In this document: positions 58,201 to 64,000 of the stretch, in pieces | How positions within the stretch are numbered: position 1 is the stretch's first letter | How the letters are laid out: every line of letters begins with the position of its first letter | From: Apostichopus japonicus | Lineage: Eukaryota > Echinodermata > Holothuroidea > Aspidochirotida > Stichopodidae | DNA: 64,000 bases | Reading direction: 5' to 3' | Assembly: GCF_037975245.1 (NCBI RefSeq) | Contig: NC_092582.1 | Location: 4,814,001-4,878,000 of the forward strand | Notes under the pieces: model-generated | What the model saw: the letters and a program-made list of their open reading frames with translations, nothing else | Database searches by the model: none | Told to the model about the DNA's origin: nothing | Position numbers and translations under genes: made by a program

Positions 58201-61200
58201 TTCCCCCTCACTTGCAACTGTTTCATTCATGTCGATCTGGAAGGATAAAGAGTAGTTGACAACACCCTGAATATTACTTCCATGTACTTTCTTAGGAACC
58301 AAACTAGGCTGTCTGCTGTATAAGTAGGTTTTGGTTTTCATGGGATACCTGGTATGAAATTTGTGGTCTACAGACCTACTTCACAGCTGGGGGTCTGGTC
58401 TAGATTTTTGGAAGTCATAAGTCCTGGATAATATTTCGTCTCTTCGAACAATGTAACAATGGCGTAACGAAAGGAGATGGGATGGGGTGCATTGGCCGAT
58501 GAACGAACTCTTTGATTAGCAGGTTCATAGCTTGGTCAAAAATCATACCTTTTAATTTAGGCCTGAAATCGACGAAGCTTCCCGCTTTATTAAAACTTGA
58601 CGTCTGGTTATGACTGTGATTCTTGAGATTTCCCACTGTGCATTGTGAAATCGCATGCGGCAAAACATATCGCCCATGAATACTTTTATGGGCCTGACAA
58701 TATCTATATATCGTTAAATATTCTCACCCATATCTCCTCGAATTTGATTTGAACCATTAATTTCATGAAATTCTTGTCTCTCCGTCGTACCATATTAACA
58801 GCACCGGCCGACGAGGTACCCGAAGGAGAATATGCCACCGATGACCCTTCCACTGCCTACTTACCACCGATGGGAAGGCCAGGGGATACAACCAGCCCCC
58901 CTGGACCGGCGAAGGGTCCCGAGGATGTCGACGAAGGTAATCCTGATTTGGATTTCGTCTGTTTTAGTTTTCCACTGCAAATATAGTCATAGAAGTAGAT
59001 GAAAATGTGCTACATATAGTTGTTAAGCAAAAGTTCCAGGAAGGCTTGGGACCTTATTAAGTAAAGGTAGAAAATGTATTAATAATGTATTTTGTGTCTT
59101 CCTCATGTAAGGGTTATAATGTACATACTACTCCGGCACGTACCAAGGTAATAAATGAAAAAAAAATTCCAATTTACAAGGAAACTTAACGATGATATGC
59201 TTCCTCCTATTATTTGCAGGTATACATAACTTTTTTACTGGTCAGTTTGCAATCATCGCCATCGTGCTAGGAATTCTGCTAGGACTCGTGGTCATCTTTG
59301 CGTTGTCCTTTGTGGTGTATCGCAGGAAGTACAAGAGTTTAAAGAGGAGGGTGCCATCCATCTGGTACAACGGTGGCAGGAACGCCCAAAACATGATGGT
59401 GACCAACGGCGGCTCTAACGGTGTGCTTTGCGATGGTGAAGCCAAGAGCCGGACCAACCCCACCTACCAGATAACTCACCCCGGGGACACCCCAGAGTAC
59501 CATGTCATCGATACTAGTCAGGAGGACAGCGGAAATGAAGAAGACTTGGGTAAGCAAGGATATAACAAATTAACCCCTTTGCAATTACATCCCCCTCCCC
59601 TGCCTTCCCCCCCCCCCCCCCGTAACATGATTTGGTTGGAAATTTGGGTTGGCTGTCATCAAAAACATGGTGGGTTATATTGACTTCACTGGTTACCTCC
59701 TTATCTCCTCATATCACCAGTATTCTCTCTCTGCCATGTTAAAAGTACCATATTAAATTAGTCAGATTAGGGTGAGCTGTCGTCGAAAATGCGTGTGCAA
59801 ATTTTAACATCGTGCAAAAACCCTTTCATTGGTAATCAATCACTAATTCCTGTAGTTGACTGTTTTGCAAGCGAAATTTTAGATGATTTACAGTTTTATC
59901 ACTGACAAATTTGTTTACGTATGATAATCATTTCACGTGAGGTCAATAGAGGGTTATGTTTTCCTTGTGTGACTGCTTTGTTGTTTGTTAGGAGTTGGCT
60001 GAATGAACTTTGTGCTAAACTTAGTTGTCCAGCCATTTTCATTCATGAACCTTTGCTTTGAAGTGACTTTAATTAATTGATTTGAAGAATTCTTCAAATA
60101 TTATTCATTAATAAAATCCAATAACATTGTAGATCATTAGCTGGTCCAGTTAACTTTCATTTGAAAATAATGAATTTGAAGTCCAAACTTTTTGCTCCTT
60201 CCCACATAGTTTATTATGTTATGAAAAGTATTTGCGCAACAAAATTTGGAGCATAGATCTAAGGATTACACCTTCATGTATATAGGAGACACATTGACTT
60301 TATGTCAAACCAAATGTGTGACCCTAAAATTGAAACTTAAGCACATGAAAAAATTTATCAGAGTTTTTTCACTATTTTGTAGTCATTTCTAGAAAGACAT
60401 TCTCAAGTTGGTATCACATGAGGTAGTGTTATTCATGAACTATTTCAAATGAAGTGTATCTGTACTGGAGGATCAGAGACAAATATTTCTTAAAAATAAT
60501 ATACGTATCACTATAGGCTTTCAACGTGTAGGCTACATATCTGTGTACTCAGATCTATGTTAGGCTAGTTTTGTGGGGGGGGGGGAAATAAATTCATTAC
60601 TCAACTTTACTAAATTCTTTTTACTTACAGTATTTTAATATCAATAATTTTTTTTATGCTTTTTGCCTGTTTCTGACATTGGTTACAATAATGTTTCAGT
60701 ATGTCAAAGACCAATTCCTTTGATACAGAACACTATCTTAATGTTAACATGTTCCACTTTGATTGATAATGGATTTAATGTTTGCTTAATACTAAAATGG
60801 TTTATTGAATTTATTGTCTGAGGGGAGGAGGACTCCGAAAGACACAAGCACCCCCTGAAGGCTTCTGAGTTAATTCAGAGATGCTTCTTCATGCTTTGAA
60901 ATCTCAAGTGTGTTTTTTTCTTCTTCTCTGTAAACTTCTGATGCCGTTGCAGCTTCGGAATATGACAGACTATATGCTGAGCCTGAAATATCAGGGGACG
61001 CCAGCCTTCGGGGCAAGAGCTTACTACAGCATTATGCAGAGACGGACCTCTTGAATATTCAGGGAGTTTCCGGTAATACCATCTATGGCGTACCAAACCA
61101 ATGCATGGAGTTACTCAACAACAGTCATCTACCCTGTTCGGAGTTTCCTCGGAAATATCTGACATTTTTGGAACTCTTAGGAGAGGGCATGTTTGGAGAG

Positions 61201-63853
61201 GTGAGTCGACTATGAGATCTCTCTTCTAACCTTAAGAATGCAATTATAATCAGGGATAAATCCTGCCGGGATGATGAAAAACACATGGCATATTTTGGCA
61301 AAGTTTTGATGCTAATTTCTCTTAATTGCTAATTTCGCTAATTTCACTAATTTCTTGTAAACTCCGTATTACAAGAATATTTTCTCAGGATTATCCATTA
61401 TGGTCTGAAAACTATATTTTTCTGAATTTCTCTCAAGTGACTTTCTGATCACAACTCGTTCCCTACCATGCATATATAAATATTACAACTTCACACTGCA
61501 TATGTAGTAGCTCAACATTTCCATTGCAGTGCACACCATAACTTATTGAGGAGCCATGACCTGCTTGTTTTGTGTGGATTATGCAGTTGTGTTATGTTCA
61601 TAGCAGCGTTATCTCATAAATAAACCCAATTCTCATCATCTTCAAGAAGCATCATCGGACTTACTGTAAATCGTATTAAGACGAGGTCGTTTCACACTTT
61701 TGGACTGATTATCTCTTCATTCATCAATAATTTGTTTGAATCAACCAAACGTAAACCACTCTTTTTGAGTATATATATGTAGACTCACTGTTATACATCA
61801 TACTATACACCAGGGTCATGTGATTGATCACATGGTTTCCATATTTGGCATGTCACAGTATTTCATTATTTATGACAATGACTCTTCACATGCTTTTACC
61901 TTCCTCTGTGTCTAACATATTGTAAGATCTTACTGTGATGAGAAATTAAAAGTCTTTCACTGAATCTGATGAAAGGATAAAAAAAATGTAAAAAAAACCT
62001 TTTTGTAGAAAACCTATTTCAGACAATGATTAACAGCTTGTGTATTTCTGTGGAAGGAGTTTCAACTTACAAGGTAATAATTGTAGGGTACACATGGTAT
62101 AACAGTTATCACCGATTTGTCTTATAACACATCCCGTGTTGGAGATATATTTAACAAAATGTGGCCAAAAATGCTGTTACAAAAAGTATGGTATCTTCTT
62201 GCACCCCCCCCTTCCCCTCAATCTCCACCTCTTGCTTCATTGAGATGAACCGAAGTGTTAATAAATAATCCATGCAAGACTCAATTTAAGTGATATCATC
62301 CATATGCCTGTTGGTTCTCTTTATAACCTTGCTCCTGCCCCTCCCCCCCCCACCCTGTCCTCTTACATACCAATCATTCCGTGAAAGAGCAGTTTTACCA
62401 TCCTTAGAACGTTACTTTTATATTATTACGTTAGCTTAAGATAACATTTCATGTATTACTGAAGGTCTTTAAGACAATGCAATTTGGTAAAAGGCTTTTG
62501 TATTTGCTGAGAAAGAATTTGGTGATTTAATTGAACAAATACTTTACTATTGTTATGATCATAATCAATAACATTTCTCAACGAGAAAGAAGGATGTGAC
62601 CTTCACATGGTGTCAGCATTTGTCATGACACTCAGGGCAACAAACAGAAACAATATTTTGTGCTCCAGTCTTTTTTTTCCGATCCATCATGATACCCAAA
62701 GAGTAAATGAAGCAGAACCGTCCGCTTTAAGCTGTTTGTTACTCATTCCCCCTGTGGACTGTTTCTTGTCACCTAAATTTGTCCCTGTGAAAGGTAACAG
62801 CAGAAGATATAGTGTTGAATGTAATTGCAGAGCCCCTCATTTATTAAGGCATCTCCCTAGCATGTATCCTTCTAGACATCTCTTCATCACCCTTCATAAA
62901 AAGGAGATTTAAAAATACCTTCCCCAAGATTAACGACGATGTTTTATCTAGTTTTACGCGCATATCATTGGCTAGATGCGATGATGGAAAAATGGATCGC
63001 AGAGAGGCAGGAGAAATGATACCGTTCTCCTCGAACCGAGAGACAACTAAACTTTAGTAGCTTATAGAAGGGAAGGAGTATGAGCGCATCAAGGGAAGGA
63101 GGGGCAACTAATGGCTCAGGGTTATGACCTGATGACCTTAATGACCTGAGATAATGAGTTAATAAGATAATGAGTTAATGACGTGAGATAATTAACCCTG
63201 CTTTTGTATCATCGTCATACCCCAAAGTTTTTCCCATTTTCCCTGTAATTAGCAATTGCTAGGTTTTTACTGCAGTATATTGTATTTGGCCATATATCAG
63301 GAATTTAAAATGGTTAGGCACTGTTACCTGGGTACTGTAACTGGGGCCATGTTACTACGTACCATGCAACAAGTGCACTTTCAATGCGTGAAACCCTGAA
63401 AAAGTTATCAGATTTTTGGAAAAAGTTATCAGATTTTTGGAAAAAGTTATCAGATTTTTGGAAAAAGTTATCAGATTTTTGGAAACAGTTATCAGATTTT
63501 TGGAAAAAGTTATCAGATTTTTGACTGTCACTTTGCTAGGCAAATTGGTTACTGTAGGTTCAATTCAAGAAACATGTACACAACAAATTGTGTACATGTT
63601 GTTTAACTGTTATAACAAGGAATGAATGTACAAATGAAATCTATCTTGTCAATTTAAAGCAAAACTGAATCCCAAAGTCAGAAATTGTTACTATTTGAGT
63701 CAATTATTTTTGCCTACAGGTTCATTTGTGTGAAGCCAGACATTTAGAGGAATACCTCCCTAACAACATGAATCTAGAAACGCCCTCGCAGCATGGCGGC
63801 GGCACCCTAGTGGCAGTCAAGATGCTTCGGAAGGATGCCTGTAAGAATGCAAG
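49133..63853 (+). CDS. DDR2: Discoidin-domain receptor tyrosine kinase (DDR1/2-like), 5' ten exons, truncated by window end
   Basis: Exons: 49133-49211, 50117-50228, 50864-51098, 52060-52207, 53039-53551, 55281-55349, 58802-58936, 59220-59549, 60953-61200, 63720-63853 (continues). This gives 667 codons plus two bases. Order: signal peptide; discoidin domain C29-C188 with GDGAWCP (70-76) and YGC end; discoidin-like domain 192-362 (GLGQLTDG, GYEWVGWRN, SEVSFTS); acidic, proline-rich linker; transmembrane helix about 440-463; juxtamembrane NPTY (510-513) and HYAETDLLNIQGVSG (567-581); kinase glycine loop GEGMFGEV (617-624) and VAVK lysine K657. Vertebrate DDRs are collagen receptors that autophosphorylate slowly and signal through Shc bound at NPxY. 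The EFPRK-LTF stretch before the kinase is closer to DDR2, but a single pre-duplication DDR is likely. An alternative in-frame ATG lies at 49097; 49133 has the better context and sits next to the signal peptide. Confidence 0.92.
49512..49732 (+). repeat. 105-bp tandem duplication led by an 11-bp hairpin
   Basis: Two copies (49528-49632 and 49633-49732) of AACTGAGCAATTG, TTTTCTGCAAAATGTTTAAT and a TATCTTGTCAA stretch. The first is preceded by a perfect hairpin: ATTGCTCAGTT (49512-49522), five-base loop, AACTGAGCAAT (49528-49538). It lies in DDR intron 1. Confidence 0.75.
50117..50228 (+). CDS. DDR2: DDR exon 2: start of discoidin domain
   Basis: Residues 27-63: VECRSALGMSDRSITDDQLA then ASSVYQDDYIAFGAQNS. 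The CR-x-LGM-x-D/G-x-I-x-D motif is diagnostic of DDRs. C29 should pair with C188. Acceptor ctttgtacag at 50116, donor gtaagg at 50229. Confidence 0.9.
50251..50312 (+). repeat. About 20-bp tandem repeat, three to four copies
   Basis: AAGAGGATGCCCCAGGATT-type units repeated shortly after the exon 2 donor. Confidence 0.8.
50699..50883 (+). repeat. 102-bp tandem duplication spanning an intron/exon boundary (decoy acceptor)
   Basis: The segment CCCTCCCAATGCCTTTGTCA to GGTTGAATCAGAATGCAGGG (50701-50781) recurs at 50803-50883 with few changes. The second copy contains the used acceptor (AG at 50862-50863). The first carries an identical acceptor arrangement at 50760-50761 and about 18 bases of exon 3, then runs into intronic G/C-rich sequence. 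Confidence 0.85.
50864..51098 (+). CDS. DDR2: DDR exon 3: discoidin domain core
   Basis: Residues 64-142, including GDGAWCP, FLQITF, ALQGRHNYGYGAEY, RVRLEYSRDSETWMRY. R108, E116 and D71 align with the collagen-contacting Arg105, Glu113 and Asp69 of human DDR2 (numbering from memory). Donor gtacgt at 51099; phase 0. Confidence 0.92.
51480..51632 (-). repeat. Dispersed repeat C, copy 3 (inverted)
   Basis: Minus strand reads ACTTACCTGTCTCCCCACAA, then TAGAATGCCCTGGTAATCTT and AACACTGTACACCCTCACTG, collinear with the 42.7-kb copy. It lies in DDR intron 3. Confidence 0.6.
52060..52207 (+). CDS. DDR2: DDR exon 4: end of discoidin domain
   Basis: Residues 143-191, with GPPIIAKALRIIPV and SVCLRLEVYGCLWE. 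C180 and C188 should form the domain disulfides with C75 and C29. Acceptor tttcatgcag at 52059, donor gtaagt at 52208; phase 1 out. Confidence 0.92.
52316..52624. mobile_element. hAT-type MITE, 293 bp, with perfect 8-bp target duplication
   Basis: The element runs 52324-52616 between identical octamers CTTTAAAC (52316-52323 and 52617-52624). The ends are inverted: CCGGGGTGGGCAACCT and CTGAGGTGGGCAACCT (right end reverse-complemented), each followed by a GGGCC word. The sequence resembles the CAGGGGTGGGCAA ends seen in many hAT families. No ORF; DDR intron 4. Confidence 0.9.
52720..52785 (+). repeat. Dispersed repeat C, copy 4 (fragment)
   Basis: TTTACTTCGCTCCTTGCTTA then CCTGTCTCCTCACAACCT matches the start of the 42.7-kb copy. 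Confidence 0.5.
53039..53551 (+). CDS. DDR2: DDR exon 5: entire discoidin-like domain
   Basis: Residues 192-362 in one 513-bp phase 1-1 exon. Conserved DDR landmarks are VTYSAPVG, DDPYDG, GGLGQLTDG, GYEWVGWRN, FEFDSLRNLSTISLHTNN and SEVSFTS. Two N-glycosylation sequons are visible (NIT and NLS). In vertebrate DDRs this domain packs against the discoidin domain and binds calcium. GC content is clearly higher than in the flanking introns. Confidence 0.93.
53957..54141 (+). other. Candidate alternative terminal exon of DDR (unproven)
   Basis: An AG at 53955-53956 followed by a 185-bp open segment that joins exon 5 in the correct phase and ends at TGA 54139-54141, adding about 61 residues (starting DMGVTFPPERASRIVAHRSV) with one NRT sequon. 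It would give a secreted ectodomain without transmembrane helix or kinase. The pyrimidine tract is weak and I recognise no family, so it may be a chance open frame or a repeat. Confidence 0.25.
55281..55349 (+). CDS. DDR2: DDR exon 6: extracellular linker
   Basis: A 69-bp phase 1-1 exon encoding ELAVNYVPDPDESPFMTDPP then VLP: acidic and proline-rich, no cysteine. Acceptor ccttcttcacag is strong. The donor gttcga at 55350 is atypical beyond GT, so this exon may be alternatively spliced. Confidence 0.7.
56455..57310 (-). repeat. Dispersed repeat R, copy B, interrupted by a TTAA MITE
   Basis: The reverse complement aligns with 10290-10860 on both sides of the MITE at 56667-57012: CATCTGGCAACAGCAGAA to ACATTCCAAATGTA lies on one side, ATCTCAAGTTAG to TCACCAGAAAAT on the other. 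It lies in DDR intron 6. Confidence 0.68.
56667..57012 (-). mobile_element. TTAA-MITE, family A, intact copy 2
   Basis: TTAA at 56667-56670 and 57009-57012. Ends AGGCATTGAAGACTCG and (reverse complement) AGGGTGTGAAGACTCATGC are inverted. The interior is collinear with the inverse of 10933-11290. It is inserted inside repeat R. No coding capacity; the TTAA duplication points to piggyBac-type integration. Confidence 0.82.
58802..58936 (+). CDS. DDR2: DDR exon 7: extracellular proline-rich linker
   Basis: A 135-bp phase 1-1 exon encoding APADEVPEGEYATDDPSTAY and LPPMGRPGDTTSPPGPAKGP then EDVDE. Low complexity and acidic, with many prolines, matching the variable juxtamembrane linker of DDRs. 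Donor gtaatc at 58937. Confidence 0.8.
59220..59549 (+). CDS. DDR2: DDR exon 8: transmembrane helix and NPTY juxtamembrane region
   Basis: Residues 431-540. The transmembrane helix FAIIAIVLGILLGLVVIFAL is followed by a basic stop-transfer YRRKYKSLKRR. The cytoplasmic NPTY (510-513) matches the Shc PTB-binding NPxY of DDR1. YHVIDTSQEDSGNEEDL closes the exon. Acceptor ttatttgcag at 59219, donor gtaagc at 59550. Confidence 0.92.
59550..60952 (+). other. DDR intron 8
   Basis: C-rich run at 59608-59621 and G-run at 60577-60586; otherwise AT-rich with no recognised element. Confidence 0.5.
60953..61200 (+). CDS. DDR2: DDR exon 9: inner juxtamembrane region and start of kinase domain
   Basis: Residues 541-623, with EYDRLYAEPE, HYAETDLLNIQGVSGNTIYG, CSEFPRKYLTFLELLGEGMF. 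HYAE-D--N-QGV-G-NT-Y is nearly invariant in vertebrate DDRs and lies in the autoinhibitory juxtamembrane segment. The exon ends within the glycine loop (GEGMFGE). Donor gtgagt at 61201; phase 0. Confidence 0.93.
63401..63523 (+). repeat. 21-bp minisatellite, about six copies
   Basis: Near-identical units of AAAAAGTTATCAGATTTTTGG; one copy has AAACAG. The low divergence suggests recent expansion and possible length polymorphism. Confidence 0.92.
63571..63600. repeat. Perfect 13-bp hairpin
   Basis: AACATGTACACAA (63571-63583), loop CAAA, then the exact reverse complement at 63588-63600. Intronic, function unknown. Confidence 0.85.
63720..63853 (+). CDS. DDR2: DDR exon 10: kinase beta-2/beta-3 with catalytic lysine
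   Basis: Residues 624-667 and two bases: VHLCEARHLEEYLPNNMNLE, an insert as in vertebrate DDRs, then TLVAVKMLRKDACKNAR with the ATP-binding K657. The intact glycine loop and VAVK indicate an active kinase so far. Acceptor tttgcctacag at 63719; donor gtttgt at 63854 is weak but joins the conserved KNAR-(N/D)F codon. The catalytic loop lies outside the window. Confidence 0.9.
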
Positions 63854-64000
63854 GTTTGTTAATTGTTTATTTATTGATTGATTGATTGATTCTTTTGCCA
63901 TTCATATATATGAAATACGAACACAATGAAATCACTTTCTTGTGGGTTCTTTGGACAAACACCTTCTTGAATTTGGTGCTTGTTGCTGTAAAGAACAAGT

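Larger units (their letters stand above)
61201..63719 (+). other. DDR intron 9
   Basis: Holds C-rich tracts near 62204-62219 and 62341-62356, short AATGAGTTAA duplicates at 63135-63190, a 21-bp minisatellite at 63401-63523 and a 13-bp hairpin at 63571-63600. No exon signal seen. Confidence 0.5.

Overview
The window is animal nuclear DNA. It is AT-rich, with small exons separated by introns of 0.3-3.5 kb flanked by GT/AG splice sites, and it is dense in decayed transposons and minisatellites. The two genes present, an MLKL-type pseudokinase and one discoidin-domain receptor tyrosine kinase, together with the repeat style, suggest a marine invertebrate deuterostome. An echinoderm such as a sea cucumber is my best guess, but the sequence alone does not fix the species.

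Left part (2.0-15.3 kb, + strand): a complete 11-exon gene for a predicted 471-residue MLKL-like protein. An N-terminal helical bundle (exons 1-2) is followed by a linker or brace (exons 3-4) and a kinase fold (exons 5-11) that keeps the ATP-site lysine but has lost the HRD and DFG residues. Its introns hold two tRNA-derived SINEs, TTAA-flanked MITEs, a 611-bp hAT-type MITE with a perfect 8-bp target duplication, a long foldback element, and a 61-bp minisatellite with higher-order structure that runs into a splice acceptor.

Middle part (15.3-49.1 kb): no coding exon that I can support. It holds degraded LINE tails, hAT-type and TTAA MITEs, a near-perfect hairpin flanked by short direct repeats, and two related copies of a dispersed repeat that each carry an internal 21-22 bp minisatellite. 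Undetected noncoding first exons of the downstream gene may lie here.

Right part (49.1-64 kb, + strand): the first ten coding exons of a discoidin-domain receptor (DDR1/DDR2-type collagen receptor tyrosine kinase): signal peptide, discoidin domain, discoidin-like domain, proline-rich linker, transmembrane helix, juxtamembrane NPTY motif and the start of the kinase domain through the VAVK lysine. The gene continues beyond the window. Its introns hold another hAT-type MITE, a TTAA MITE nested in a larger repeat, and a duplicated splice-acceptor decoy.

The two genes are not an obvious functional unit. One is a probable membrane-acting cell-death effector and the other a matrix receptor. All coordinates were read by eye; splice junctions were chosen by GT/AG signals, matching codon phase and family similarity.
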